This document shows positions 7,910 through 16,571 of a DNA stretch of 42,415 nt, piece after piece. This DNA comes from an uncultured Desulfuromonadales bacterium (lineage in GTDB: Bacteria; Desulfobacterota; Desulfuromonadia; Desulfuromonadales; Trichloromonadaceae). The position numbers were made by a program, and so were the translations under genes. The stretch is taken from contig CALZIC010000008.1 of assembly GCA_945787285.1 (NCBI GenBank), positions 1-42,415 of the forward strand. The letters run 5' to 3'. Position 1 is the stretch's first letter; each line of letters starts with the position of its first letter. Under the pieces are notes generated by a model that saw only the letters and a list, made by a program, of their open reading frames with translations, was not told the origin of the DNA and did not search any database.

Positions 7910-8767
7910 TTGAAAGAATTGGAAGAACCCGCCAAGCCAGACCCGACAGGAATGTCCAGGCGCCGTTTCCTTGCGGCAGGCGCCACCGGCCTGGGAAGCC
8001 TCGTTGTCGGCGATGCGGTGCTTCTGGAACCCAACTCGTTCGTCGTCGAGGAGATCGCTCTGAAGGTGGCGAAGGTTCCTCCGGGCCGCGAGCTGCGCCT
8101 GGTCCACCTGTCGGACCTGCATATCCGCTCGTTCCACGGCTATCACCAGCGGGTCGCCGACACGGTCAAAAACCTGTCTCCGGACATGATCGTCCTCACC
8201 GGGGACTACCTGGAAAAAGAACGCAACCTCAAGGAGGTGCGCCGGTTCCTCAAGCTGCTCAAGGCGCCCGGGGGTGTCTTCGGAGTGCAGGGCAACTGGG
8301 AATACTGGGCGCGCCTCGAAGGGGAAAACCTGCGCCGGCAATTCGCCCGGGTCGGCACCACCTTGCTGATCGACCAGCGCCGGGACCTGAATATACGGGG
8401 GGTTCCCGTTTCGGTGCTCGGCCTCGACTACCCCTCTCCGGCCGACGCGCTGAAACGGCTGCAGAAAGCGGCCGACCCGGGCCGCCTCAATATCCTGCTC
8501 ACCCACGTGCCGGCCTTCGATCACACGGTACTCGATGACCGCCACGACCTGATTCTCTGCGGCCACACCCACGGCGGACAGGTCAGGATCCCTTTCGTTC
8601 GCCCCTTCTACCTGCCCCGCTACTCCGGAGATTTCGTTTCGGGCCTTTACCGCACGGGCCCGGGAGACACCCCCCTCTACGTCAACCGCGGCATCGGCAC
8701 CAGCGTCTTTCCGGTGCGCTTTCTGTGCCGCCCCGAAATCACCCTGCTGCGCCTGCAGGCGGTTTAG
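7910..8767 (+). CDS. Tat-exported metallophosphoesterase (YkuE-like calcineurin fold)
   Basis: A 285-residue protein. Residues 15-40 form a twin-arginine signal (MSRRRFLAAGATG), so export as a folded protein is expected. The catalytic domain carries the metallophosphoesterase motifs in order: D69-x-H71 (LSDLH), G98-D99, G128-N129-W-E, H199 and GHTHGG (218-223). Such enzymes use a two-metal centre to cleave phosphomonoesters or diesters; relatives act on lipid or nucleotide phosphates. The physiological substrate is unknown. A TTG start at 7910 with a strong AGGAGG is preferred; starting at ATG 7952 would put the twin arginines at the extreme N-terminus. It is convergent with the DAHP synthase gene, with repeat arrays between. 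Confidence 0.86.
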   Translation: MKELEEPAKPDPTGMSRRRFLAAGATGLGSLVVGDAVLLEPNSFVVEEIALKVAKVPPGRELRLVHLSDLHIRSFHGYHQRVADTVKNLSPDMIVLTGDYLEKERNLKEVRRFLKLLKAPGGVFGVQGNWEYWARLEGENLRRQFARVGTTLLIDQRRDLNIRGVPVSVLGLDYPSPADALKRLQKAADPGRLNILLTHVPAFDHTVLDDRHDLILCGHTHGGQVRIPFVRPFYLPRYSGDFVSGLYRTGPGDTPLYVNRGIGTSVFPVRFLCRPEITLLRLQAV

Positions 8768-8787
8768 AACAGCGGGGACTGGGGGCT

Positions 8788-8973
<186 letters not shown>

Positions 8974-8987
8974 CTGAATTCTGCCTC

Positions 8988-9998
8988 TCAATATCCCAAA
9001 TACTTCAGCAGCCCGGCAAACTCCTGCATCAGTTCGGCAAACCCCTCGCCGGTGAGGCTCTGGGCGCCGTCGCAGAGGGCCTTTTCCGGTTCGGGGTGGA
9101 CCTCGATCATCAGCCCGTGAGCGCCGGCGACCAGGGCGGCCTTGCCCATCACCGGCACCAGGGCGCGCACACCTGTGGCATGGCTGGGGTCGACGATGAT
9201 CGGCAGGTGGCTCATCTTGCGGATCAGCGGCACCACCGAGAGATCGAGGGTGTTTCGGGTCGCCTTTTCGAAGGTGCGGATCCCCCGCTCGCAGAGGACC
9301 ACCCGGTTGTTCCCCTCGGCGACGATGTACTCGGCGGCGGCAAGGAATTCCTCGAGGGTAGCGCTCATGCCGCGTTTGAGCAGCACCGGGTGATCGAGCT
9401 TGCCGACTTCCTTGAGCAGGTCGAAGTTCTGCATATTGCGGGCGCCGATCTGCAGGATGTCGGCGTAGCGGCAGACATCGTCAAGCTGCTCGATGCGCAT
9501 GACCTCGGTCACCACCGGCAGGCCCACCTCATCGCCGGCCAGGCGCAGGTGCTTGAGTCCCGGAACCCCGAGGCCCTGAAAAGAGTGGGGACCGGTGCGC
9601 GGCTTGAACGCCCCACCGCGCAATATGTGCCCGCCGGCGGCCTTGACCACCTTAGCCGAGGCGAGCATCTGCTCTTCGCTTTCAATCGAGCAGGGCCCGG
9701 CCATGATCACCGGCGGACAGCCGTCGCCGATGCGTACGCCGCCGACCTCCACTACCGTCGACTCGGGGTGAAAGTCCCGTGAAACCAGCTTGTAGGGCTT
9801 GCTGACGTGGATGCACTCGCGCACTCCGGGCAGCTCGCGAATAGCGCTGTCGTCGACGTAGCCCTGGTTGCCGAGCACGCCGATGGCGGTGCGCAGACTG
9901 CCGGGAATCGGCGAGGCCTGCAGCCCCATGGCCTCAACCGCCTTCTCCACCGCCTGAATCTGTTCTTCGGTCGCGCTGTGATGCATTACGATAAGCAT
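8988..9998 (-). CDS. aroF: 3-deoxy-7-phosphoheptulonate (DAHP) synthase, type I-beta with regulatory domain
   Basis: A 336-residue enzyme condensing erythrose-4-phosphate and phosphoenolpyruvate, the first step of the shikimate pathway. Residues 1-~70 are a ferredoxin-like regulatory domain ([17 protein letters not shown]), found in feedback-regulated Thermotoga-type enzymes. The TIM barrel follows with AGPCSIES (metal ligand C103), the PEP-binding [11 protein letters not shown] (from 132), [17 protein letters not shown] and the metal-binding DPSH and HPEPEKA regions. The start has AGGAGA 8 nt upstream on the minus strand. It lies 18 bp downstream of the aminotransferase gene and is almost certainly co-transcribed with it. 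Confidence 0.95.
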   Translation of the reverse strand: MLIVMHHSATEEQIQAVEKAVEAMGLQASPIPGSLRTAIGVLGNQGYVDDSAIRELPGVRECIHVSKPYKLVSRDFHPESTVVEVGGVRIGDGCPPVIMAGPCSIESEEQMLASAKVVKAAGGHILRGGAFKPRTGPHSFQGLGVPGLKHLRLAGDEVGLPVVTEVMRIEQLDDVCRYADILQIGARNMQNFDLLKEVGKLDHPVLLKRGMSATLEEFLAAAEYIVAEGNNRVVLCERGIRTFEKATRNTLDLSVVPLIRKMSHLPIIVDPSHATGVRALVPVMGKAALVAGAHGLMIEVHPEPEKALCDGAQSLTGEGFAELMQEFAGLLKYLGY

Positions 9999-10016
9999 GG
10001 GTATATCTCCTGTAGT

Positions 10017-11177
10017 TTATGATTTTTCGCCGCGCTGACCGATAAAGCGTTCGATCCGGTCGAGGGCTTTCTTTATGTTTTCAAGGGAATTGGCGTAAGA
10101 GAAGCGCAGAAAGCCCTCGGCTCCGGGGCCGAAATCGATCCCCGGGGTCACCGCCACTCCGGTCTGCTGGAGGATCTCCATGGCCAGTTTTTGGGAATCG
10201 CCGTCCAAATGGCGGGCATCGGCCAGAACGTAAAAGGCGCTGACCGGGGTCGCCTGCACCCCCAGCCCCAGCTCGCGCAGCCTCTGGACCATGTAGCGGC
10301 GCCGGGCGTCGTAGGCCTTTCGCATCTGCTCGATCTCGGCCTGGCATTCAGTAAGGGCGGCGATGCCGGCTCTCTGCACGAAGTGGTTGGCGCAGATCAT
10401 GAAATTCTGGTGCAGGCTCTGCAGGGGGCGGATGCACGATTCGGGGGCGATCAGGAAGCCGAGCCGCCAGCCGGTCATGGCGTAGGTTTTGGAAAAACCG
10501 CCCAGCACGAAGGCCTCGTCGGTAAATTCGAGAATGCTGTGCTCTTCCCCCTCGTAGGTCAGGCCGTGGTAGATTTCGTCGGAGATCATCGGGACCGGCA
10601 AGCTCGAGAGCTCTTCGAGCCACCCGGCCGGAAGGACCGACCCCGCCGGGTTGGACGGGGAGTTGATCAGCACCCCGCGGGTGCGGGGAGTGAGCATGGC
10701 GGCCACCTCGGCGGGGCGGGGCTGGAAGCCGTCTTCAGGCCGGGTCCGCAGCCAGGTCGGCACGCCCCCGGCAAAGCGGATAAAGTTGGGGTAGCAGGCG
10801 TAGCTCGGGTCGGTGAGAACGATTTCGTCCCCCTCCTCGAGCAGGGCCGAAAAAAGGAGCAGCATCAGCGGGCTGGTCCCGGCCGAGACCAGGATGCGAC
10901 CCGGGTCGACATCGACCCCGTAGCGGTTCCGATAGTGGGCGGAGATGGCATCGCGCAGCTCTGGGAGGCCGAGGGAATGGGTATAGGAGGTCGCCCCCTG
11001 CTGCATCGCCCTGACGGCGGTATCGGTAACCGGCCCGGGGGTGGGAAAGTCGGGCTCGCCGAGGCACAGGTAGATCACATCCTTGCCCGCAGCTTCGAGG
11101 ACTTTGGCCTGCTCCATAACTTCCATGGCGAGAAACGGAGTCACTTCAAGGGAACGACGGGATAGGTTAATCGGCAA
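10017..11177 (-). CDS. PLP-dependent class I/II aminotransferase (probable aromatic or aspartate type)
   Basis: A 386-residue fold-type I aminotransferase. Visible are NSPSNPAG (172-179), D200-x-x-Y203 for the PLP ring, and the Schiff-base lysine K230 in GGFSKTYAMTGWRLG. I chose TTG at 11177, because AAAGGAGG lies 5 nt upstream and homologues start at this point. A longer reading frame from 11294 is open, but its start falls on the predicted promoter. Operon position upstream of DAHP synthase suggests a role in phenylalanine/tyrosine synthesis, but aspartate or alanine aminotransferase activity is equally compatible with the motifs. Confidence 0.93.
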   Translation of the reverse strand: MPINLSRRSLEVTPFLAMEVMEQAKVLEAAGKDVIYLCLGEPDFPTPGPVTDTAVRAMQQGATSYTHSLGLPELRDAISAHYRNRYGVDVDPGRILVSAGTSPLMLLLFSALLEEGDEIVLTDPSYACYPNFIRFAGGVPTWLRTRPEDGFQPRPAEVAAMLTPRTRGVLINSPSNPAGSVLPAGWLEELSSLPVPMISDEIYHGLTYEGEEHSILEFTDEAFVLGGFSKTYAMTGWRLGFLIAPESCIRPLQSLHQNFMICANHFVQRAGIAALTECQAEIEQMRKAYDARRRYMVQRLRELGLGVQATPVSAFYVLADARHLDGDSQKLAMEILQQTGVAVTPGIDFGPGAEGFLRFSYANSLENIKKALDRIERFIGQRGEKS

Positions 11178-11182
11178 GGGAG

Positions 11183-11190
11183 CCTCCTTT
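11183..11190 (-). promoter_or_regulatory. Ribosome binding site defining a TTG start
   Basis: AAAGGAGG on the minus strand, 5 nt before TTG 11177 of the aminotransferase gene. No comparable site precedes any other candidate start upstream. Confidence 0.75.
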
Positions 11191-11266
11191 GGCAAGGAAA
11201 CCAGCTTAGACCCGGCCAACCAAGAATTCAAGCATTTTCCCCCTCTGCTCTTCCCCGCAGCTGGGG

Positions 11267-11294
11267 AGTATAGTATGCTCGCGCCAACGACCAA
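11267..11294 (-). promoter_or_regulatory. Predicted sigma-70 promoter of the aminotransferase-aroF operon
   Basis: On the minus strand: -35 TTGGTC (11294-11289), 16-bp spacer, -10 TATACT (11272-11267). It lies ~90 bp upstream of the TTG start. Confidence 0.5.
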
Positions 11295-11323
11295 CAGCGC
11301 ACCCGGCAGGAGCAGACAAAACC

Positions 11324-11635
11324 ATGGACCTACCCTTCTTGAAAACAGCTACTTGCGCCATGATTCTCTGTTTCTCAAGCGTGGTCATGGCGCAGGAGAA
11401 TCCGGGCCTCGTCCTCGCCAACGGCCTCGGTTGCCGTGCCTGCCACCTGATTAGCGATAGGGGCGGCAATGCCGGCCCGCCCCTCGACGGCCTCGGCCGG
11501 CGGATGAGCAGAGAACAGTTGCAAGATGCCATTGCCCACAAGCACACGGAAAGCAGTCCCGAAGCCCTGCCGCACTACAGCCATTTGACCGGCCTCGAAA
11601 TCCGCCTGCTGACCGATTTTCTGGGCGGCCTCTGA
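11324..11635 (+). CDS. Small monohaem c-type cytochrome, secreted
   Basis: A 103-residue protein with a signal peptide (1-~23, cleavage near VVMA-QE) and a single haem motif CRACH (C37, C40, H41). The rest has the usual class I cytochrome c pattern: GPPLDGLGRR, then LTGLEIRLLTDFL as the C-terminal helix. It should be periplasmic and carry single electrons. Where the axial methionine of the family is expected (MPxYxxL), this protein has ALPHYSHL, so Met is replaced by Leu82, with His84 and His87 close by. The ribosome binding site AGGAG is 11 nt upstream. Redox partners are not evident from the neighbours. Confidence 0.85.
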   Translation: MDLPFLKTATCAMILCFSSVVMAQENPGLVLANGLGCRACHLISDRGGNAGPPLDGLGRRMSREQLQDAIAHKHTESSPEALPHYSHLTGLEIRLLTDFLGGL

Positions 11636-11683
11636 GCCCGAGGCCCGGCCTTTGCCCCAGGGCGCGCCCTGCGCGGGCGACTG

Positions 11684-11713
11684 TTGCCAAAAGCTCGAAT
11701 TCTATGCTAGTTT
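11684..11713 (+). promoter_or_regulatory. Possible sigma-70 promoter upstream of trmB
   Basis: TTGCCA (11684-11689), 18-bp spacer, TAGTTT (11708-11713), about 43 bp before the trmB start. The match is only moderate. Confidence 0.3.
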
Positions 11714-11755
11714 AGGCGAAAATTTGCCATTTACAGCGCAGGAGAAACAAAGCAC

Positions 11756-12457
11756 ATGACTCAGCGGATGATCGAAATCACATCCCCGGTTTTCATTACG
11801 GAGAACCAGATTCCCGCCGAAGGCGGTTTAGCCGCTCTTTTCGGCAACGACAGGCCGCTGGCCCTCGAAATCGGCTGCGGCATCGGCGATTTCATCGTAC
11901 AGCTGGCCCGCCAGAAGCCGGAGATCAACTTTCTGGCGATCGACATCTACAACAAGGGATGCGACAAAACCTGCAAAAAAATCGAGGCGGAGGGACTGCA
12001 GAACGTCCGCGTCATGCGCATCGAGGCCCGCTACCTGCTGGCCCACTATATTGCCAAAGAGAGCCTTGAAGCGATCTACATCAACTGCCCCGACCCCTGG
12101 CCGAAAAAACGCCATCGCAGCCGCCGCCTGGTCGGTCGCGAGTTCATGCAGACGGCCCTGTACTACCTGCGCCCCGGCGGAAACTTTTTCTTCAGCACCG
12201 ATTTCGACGACTACGGCGAGCAGGTGGCGGAAATTTTTCCGACCGTCGAGGGGTACGACAACAGCCTGCCGACCCCCTACGTCCACAGCCTTTGCGACTA
12301 CCCGATTTCCAAGTACATGCGCCGTTTTCTCGACCTGGGACAACCGATCTACTACGTTCACTATCGCAAGCAGGCTGACTTTGCGGTCGACGAATCGATC
12401 CTCCCTCCGCTCGACAAGGGGTTCCGGATCCGCTGGGACAGTGCCGGCAATGAGTAA
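11756..12457 (+). CDS. trmB: tRNA (guanine-N7-)-methyltransferase
   Basis: A 233-residue SAM-dependent enzyme that makes m7G46 in tRNA. It has the SAM-binding loop EIGCGIGDF (38-46), an acidic motif II near ID-IYNKG and the family signature CPDPWPKKRH (111-120) that positions tRNA and catalytic Asp. Length is normal. An AGGAG site lies 10 nt upstream of the ATG. The last 8 nt overlap the start of truD, another tRNA modification enzyme, so the two are translationally coupled. Confidence 0.96.
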   Translation: MTQRMIEITSPVFITENQIPAEGGLAALFGNDRPLALEIGCGIGDFIVQLARQKPEINFLAIDIYNKGCDKTCKKIEAEGLQNVRVMRIEARYLLAHYIAKESLEAIYINCPDPWPKKRHRSRRLVGREFMQTALYYLRPGGNFFFSTDFDDYGEQVAEIFPTVEGYDNSLPTPYVHSLCDYPISKYMRRFLDLGQPIYYVHYRKQADFAVDESILPPLDKGFRIRWDSAGNE

Positions 12458-13658
12458 CTACCTGACTGCCCGGCTCCCCGGCACCGGGGGCACCATCAAG
12501 GAGACCCCTGACGACTTCGTGGTTGAGGAGATTCCCCTCTACGCCCCATCCGGCGAAGGGGAACACCTCTACGTCGTGGTCGAAAAGCGGGGGCTCACCA
12601 CCTTCGACCTGCTGCACCGTTTTTCCAAGGCATTGGGCATCAGGGAGAGGGAGATGGGGTACGCCGGGCTCAAGGACGCCCGCGCCACCACGCGGCAGAC
12701 CCTCTCCATCCCCGGCGCCCGCCCCGAACAGGTCAGGGCAATAGAGATCGAGGGGGTGAAGATCCTCGCCACCGCCTATCACCGCAACAAGCTGCGCCCA
12801 GGGCATCTGGCCGGCAACCGTTTCACCATCCGCATCCGCCAACCGCAGGCGGCTGAGCCCTGCGAAAAGGCCCTCGACATTCTGCACGTCCTCTCCCAGC
12901 TCGGGGTTCCCAACCGCTTCGGCGAGCAGCGCTACGGCGCGCTGGGCAACTCCCACCAGGTCGGCCGGGCCCTGCTGCGCCACCAATACGACCAGGCGGC
13001 CCGCCTGGTCATCGGCGACCCCCGAACGATCACCAACGAGCGCTGGCGCGCGGCTGCAGCGGCCTTCGCAGAGGGCGACCTCGAGGGGGCGATGGCCGCC
13101 CTTCCCGGGCGGTTTCGCGACGAGCGCAAGATGATCGCGGCGCTGATCTCCGGAAAAAGCCCCAAGGAGGCGGTCCTCGGCCTGCCCCGCAAGCTGCTGC
13201 GGCTCTACCTTTCGGCCTGCCAGTCGGAACTCTTCGACCGCATGGTCGCCATGCGCCTCGACACCATCGACACCGTGTGGAACGGCGATCTGGCCTACAA
13301 ACACGACAACGGCGCCTGCTTCGTGGTCGAAAGCCCCGAGGCGGAGCAGGAGCGAGTCGAGCGGTTCGAGATCAGCCCGTCCGGGCCGATGTTCGGCTAC
13401 AAGCTGACCATGGCCCGCGGACAGGCCGGCCTGCTCGAGCAGGCCCTGCTCGACAAGGAAAAACTGAAACTCGAGGACTTCCGCCTCGGCGGCGGCCTCA
13501 GCATGGAGGGCGAACGCCGCCCGCTGCGCGTCCCCCTCGGGGGGGCCACCGCCCGCCTCGAAGAGGCCGACCTGGTGCTCAGCTTCTCCCTCCCCAAGGG
13601 GAGCTACGCCACCAGCGTGCTGCGCGAAATCATCAAGGACCCGGATTCCGTGGCCTGA
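12450..13658 (+). CDS. truD: tRNA pseudouridine(13) synthase
   Basis: A 402-residue TruD-family enzyme converting U13 of tRNA to pseudouridine. The start matches family N-termini: substrate-binding TIKETPDDFVVEEIP (15-29), then the catalytic motif GLKDARA with D76, and NRFGEQRYG typical of the family. The ATG at 12450 overlaps the trmB stop by 8 nt and has no independent ribosome binding site, so translation is probably coupled. The same frame is open far upstream inside trmB, but that part reads as out-of-frame trmB sequence. Confidence 0.95.
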   Translation: MSNYLTARLPGTGGTIKETPDDFVVEEIPLYAPSGEGEHLYVVVEKRGLTTFDLLHRFSKALGIREREMGYAGLKDARATTRQTLSIPGARPEQVRAIEIEGVKILATAYHRNKLRPGHLAGNRFTIRIRQPQAAEPCEKALDILHVLSQLGVPNRFGEQRYGALGNSHQVGRALLRHQYDQAARLVIGDPRTITNERWRAAAAAFAEGDLEGAMAALPGRFRDERKMIAALISGKSPKEAVLGLPRKLLRLYLSACQSELFDRMVAMRLDTIDTVWNGDLAYKHDNGACFVVESPEAEQERVERFEISPSGPMFGYKLTMARGQAGLLEQALLDKEKLKLEDFRLGGGLSMEGERRPLRVPLGGATARLEEADLVLSFSLPKGSYATSVLREIIKDPDSVA

Positions 13659-13690
13659 GACTGACCCGTTCCACTGGCAAGGAGAAGGAC

Positions 13691-14023
13691 ATGGCAGACG
13701 ACCAGGCTCCACCCACCCCGCCGCAGGACGACTACCGGGTCAACTTCTTTCGGCCGCGCCCCGGCTTCATGCGGCAGAAGGTCGTCTATACCTGGATACT
13801 GCTGGTCAGCTGGGCCTTTTTCACCTTCGGCTTTCAGTTTCTGATGCTCCTGGTGCAGCGCAACGAGTCTGGGGAAAGCCTGATCACCGACACGGTGGTT
13901 TTCGGGTTCCCCCTCCATTACTGGTTCAGCGGGCAGTTTCTCATCGTCTGGTTCATTCTGCTCTGCATTCTCTTCAATGTCTTTGTCGACCACCTGACCC
14001 AAGTCTACCGGAAACGGCGCTAG
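13691..14023 (+). CDS. Sodium:solute symporter small subunit (DUF4212 type)
   Basis: A 110-residue membrane protein with two transmembrane helices (~33-55 and ~77-99) separated by a short loop and a basic C-terminus (QVYRKRR). It fits the DUF4212 family of small subunits encoded directly upstream of SSS-family symporters. A strong AAGGAG lies before ATG 13691. It is 9 bp from the large subunit gene and surely co-translated. The same frame is open upstream inside truD, but the ribosome binding site and the start of hydrophobic family-like sequence favour this start. Confidence 0.87.
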   Translation: MADDQAPPTPPQDDYRVNFFRPRPGFMRQKVVYTWILLVSWAFFTFGFQFLMLLVQRNESGESLITDTVVFGFPLHYWFSGQFLIVWFILLCILFNVFVDHLTQVYRKRR

Positions 14024-14032
14024 GAGGGGTCC

Positions 14033-15547
14033 ATGCACCCAGAAGGATTCAAACTCGCCCCGGCCCTGCTGCTCGCCGCCATCCTAGGCATGACCCTGCT
14101 GGTCGGCCTGGCGAGCCGCACCCGCAAGGGCGAATACTATCTCGTCTCGGGGCGCTCCATCGGCCGCATGGGAATCGGCGCCGCGATCGCCTCCAACTGG
14201 ATGAGCGCCGCCTCCTTCCTCGGCATTGCCGGTATTTTCTACCTGCAGGGCTACATGGCCTTCGCCTACATCGCCGGCTGGACCGGGGGCTATGTACTGC
14301 TGCTGATCCTGATGGCAGCCCAGATACGGCGGTTCGGTAAATACACTGCACCGGAATTCGTCGACGCCCGCTACGATTCATCCATGGCCCGGCTCTGGTC
14401 GGCCCTGATCACCATCCTGATCACCCTGATCTACTGCGTGGCCCAGTTCAAAGGGATCGCCCTGGTCTTTTCATGGATCTTCGGGCTCGAATACCTGCCT
14501 TCGCTCTTTATCGGCTCCAGCGTGGTGATCTGCTACCTGGTCCTTTCCGGCACCCTCGGCGCTTCGCGCAACCAGCAGTTTCAGTACGGAATTCTGATCG
14601 TCTCGTTTGTTGTCCCGCTGATGTTCATCGCCAAAAAACTCGGTTACTTCTGGGTCATTCCACAGCTCGGCTACGGCGCAGCACTGCAGGAGCTCGCCTC
14701 GATCAGCCCCGGGGCCCATTCAACCGCCCCCTGGAATGTCTCCACCCCCTACCACTGGATCGCCCTCTGCTTCACCCTGATGGTCGGCACCGCCGGGCTT
14801 CCCCACGTCCTCTCCCGCTTCTACACCGTGCCCAATGTGCGCGATGCGCGCTGGAGCGTGGTCTGGGGGATCTTTTTCATCGGCCTGCTCTACTGGAGCG
14901 CCCCCGGCTACGCGATACTCGCCAAGATCTCCGAAGCGAGCGGGGCGATTCCCCAGAACCCCGACATCGCCGACCTGATCGCCATCAAGGCCGCCGAATG
15001 GGCCGGGCTCTCCCCGCTGCTGACCGGGGTGGTCGCCGTCGGCGCCATCATCGCCGCCTTCTCGACCGTGGTCGGCCTGCTGCTCACCGGGGCCAGCGCC
15101 CTTTCCTACGACATCTACTACCGCCTCATCAACCCGAAGGCCAGCCAGCGGCAATGCGTGACCATCGCCAAGGGCTCCACGCTGGCCCTCGCCCTGCTGG
15201 TGATCATACTTTCCGTCAATCCACCGGGGCTGATCGCCGAGATCACCGCGATCGCCTTCGCCCTGGCCGGCAACACCCTGTTCCCGGTCTTTCTACTCGG
15301 AATCTGGTGGGACCGCACCAACAAGTACGGTGCCATCGCCGGAATGACGACCGGCCTGGCCATCACCGTGACCCCTCTGCTGCTGGGAGAGGCCGTGCCG
15401 CTGATCGGAAGGATCCTTCCGGCCACGTCCTCCGCACTGATCGGCGCCCCCCTGGTGATTCTGGTCATGATCGTCGTTTCCCTGAACACCCCGCCGCCGC
15501 CGGAGCATATCCGGAAGTTTCTGGCCGAGGAGGTTCACGGCCCCTGA
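14033..15547 (+). CDS. Sodium:solute symporter, SSS family large subunit (ActP-like)
   Basis: A 504-residue transporter with about 13 transmembrane helices. Family features include GRSIGRMGIGAAIASNWMSAASFLG (helix 1-2 region), QGYMAFAYIAGWTGG, GTAGLPHVLSRFYTV (the conserved loop found in acetate-type SSS carriers) and the Na+-site region AAFSTVVGLLLTGAS. It pairs with the DUF4212 small subunit, as in the VC_2705 subfamily; in Geobacter-type bacteria such pairs are linked to acetate or other short organic acids. That substrate is inference. Start: TAGGAGG with ideal spacing. Confidence 0.92.
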   Translation: MHPEGFKLAPALLLAAILGMTLLVGLASRTRKGEYYLVSGRSIGRMGIGAAIASNWMSAASFLGIAGIFYLQGYMAFAYIAGWTGGYVLLLILMAAQIRRFGKYTAPEFVDARYDSSMARLWSALITILITLIYCVAQFKGIALVFSWIFGLEYLPSLFIGSSVVICYLVLSGTLGASRNQQFQYGILIVSFVVPLMFIAKKLGYFWVIPQLGYGAALQELASISPGAHSTAPWNVSTPYHWIALCFTLMVGTAGLPHVLSRFYTVPNVRDARWSVVWGIFFIGLLYWSAPGYAILAKISEASGAIPQNPDIADLIAIKAAEWAGLSPLLTGVVAVGAIIAAFSTVVGLLLTGASALSYDIYYRLINPKASQRQCVTIAKGSTLALALLVIILSVNPPGLIAEITAIAFALAGNTLFPVFLLGIWWDRTNKYGAIAGMTTGLAITVTPLLLGEAVPLIGRILPATSSALIGAPLVILVMIVVSLNTPPPPEHIRKFLAEEVHGP

Positions 15548-15598
15548 GGGCGGTGGCTGGTGACCCAAACAGGCCGCGAAAAGATTCTCTAAAGAAGA

Positions 15599-15627
15599 TT
15601 GACATGCACTGCCGCCCTTGCTAAAAA
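15599..15627 (+). promoter_or_regulatory. Possible sigma-70 promoter upstream of the TIM-barrel gene
   Basis: A perfect TTGACA (15599-15604), 17-bp spacer and TAAAAA (15622-15627), 45 bp before the next start codon. The -10 box is imperfect. The 125-bp gap after the symporter gene makes an own promoter plausible. Confidence 0.4.
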
Positions 15628-15672
15628 AGACCCGCTTTATAAAACCGTTCTACCAAACAAAAGAAGAACCTC

Positions 15673-16485
15673 ATGAAACTGGTCCTCTCAGCCGGAAGTC
15701 TGTACACCCTCCCCATGGAAAAGGTCTTCGAGATCGCCAGGGATACCGGCTTTGACGGCATGGAAGTGATCATCAACTACGACTTCCAGTACCAGGACAG
15801 CGCCGCCATCATCCGTGACCTCGAACAGATCCTGCCGATTCGCTCCCTCCACGCCCCCTTCATGCAGATCGACGGCTGGGGAAACAAAATCGACCAGGTC
15901 CACAAAACAACCCGGCTGGCCCTGAAAACAGGCATCCCCCTGATCAATTTTCACCCCCCCGCATGGATGGCCTTCGAATTCAAGTTCTGGCGCTGGCTGA
16001 ACCAGGTCCAGGACTTTCAGCGGGAAGTCGGACAGGACCAGGTCCTTATCACCATCGAAAACATGCCCTGCAGCGGCACCTTAAAGATCAACCCGTACCG
16101 TTTGGCACACACCTCGGCGATGATTCATTTCATGCAGGAACACAACCTTTTTCTCACCTTCGACACCGCTCACATGGGCTCGTCAAAGGCCAACTTCCTC
16201 CACGACTTTCATCTTTTCTACGACTCCGGGCAGATGCGGAACATCCACTTTTCAGACTACGGCTACGGCAGAGAGCACCTCATCCCCGGACACGGCACCT
16301 TACCGCTGACCCGCTTTCTCAACCACCTGCGCGAGACCGGCTACAACGAAGGGCTGACCCTGGAACTCTCTCCCCGCGAGTTCCCCGAAGATGAGGACGG
16401 CATCCGCGCCACCATGGCCGAAATCTTTGACTACCTCTGTGAGGAGACCCGCTGGGCGCCGGCCAAGAATGCTTCCGCCCCCTAA
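15673..16485 (+). CDS. Sugar phosphate isomerase/epimerase-like TIM-barrel protein (AP endonuclease 2 family)
   Basis: A 270-residue xylose isomerase-like TIM barrel. Metal-binding pattern residues are visible on successive strands: H in SLHAPF, H in NFHPP, E in TIENMP, D-x-x-H in FDTAHMG, H in NIHFSDYG, H in PGHG and E in LTLELSP. This is the AP-endonuclease-2/IolE-like arrangement. Members isomerise or epimerise sugar-like substrates or act as endonuclease IV; the endonuclease's characteristic C-terminal motif is not evident, so a metabolic enzyme is more likely. Substrate unknown. The gene ends just before a bidirectional hairpin. Confidence 0.83.
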   Translation: MKLVLSAGSLYTLPMEKVFEIARDTGFDGMEVIINYDFQYQDSAAIIRDLEQILPIRSLHAPFMQIDGWGNKIDQVHKTTRLALKTGIPLINFHPPAWMAFEFKFWRWLNQVQDFQREVGQDQVLITIENMPCSGTLKINPYRLAHTSAMIHFMQEHNLFLTFDTAHMGSSKANFLHDFHLFYDSGQMRNIHFSDYGYGREHLIPGHGTLPLTRFLNHLRETGYNEGLTLELSPREFPEDEDGIRATMAEIFDYLCEETRWAPAKNASAP

Positions 16486-16515
16486 AGGGGCTTACTGACC
16501 CCCCTCCCCAAACGG

Positions 16516-16549
16516 CAACAGCCCCGGCTCACGGGAGCCGGGGCTGTTG
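16516..16549. terminator. Bidirectional hairpin between convergent genes
   Basis: CAACAGCCCCGGCTC, 4-nt loop, GAGCCGGGGCTGTTG: a perfect 15-bp stem exactly between the convergent TIM-barrel gene and uspA. There is no strong U tract on either side, so termination strength is uncertain. Confidence 0.7.
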
Positions 16550-16571
16550 AAGACAAGGTTGAGCGGTACGA

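Noticed and set aside
11178-11294. A 39-codon N-terminal extension of the aminotransferase
   Set aside because: The predicted promoter lies within it, and the TTG at 11177 has a far better ribosome binding site.
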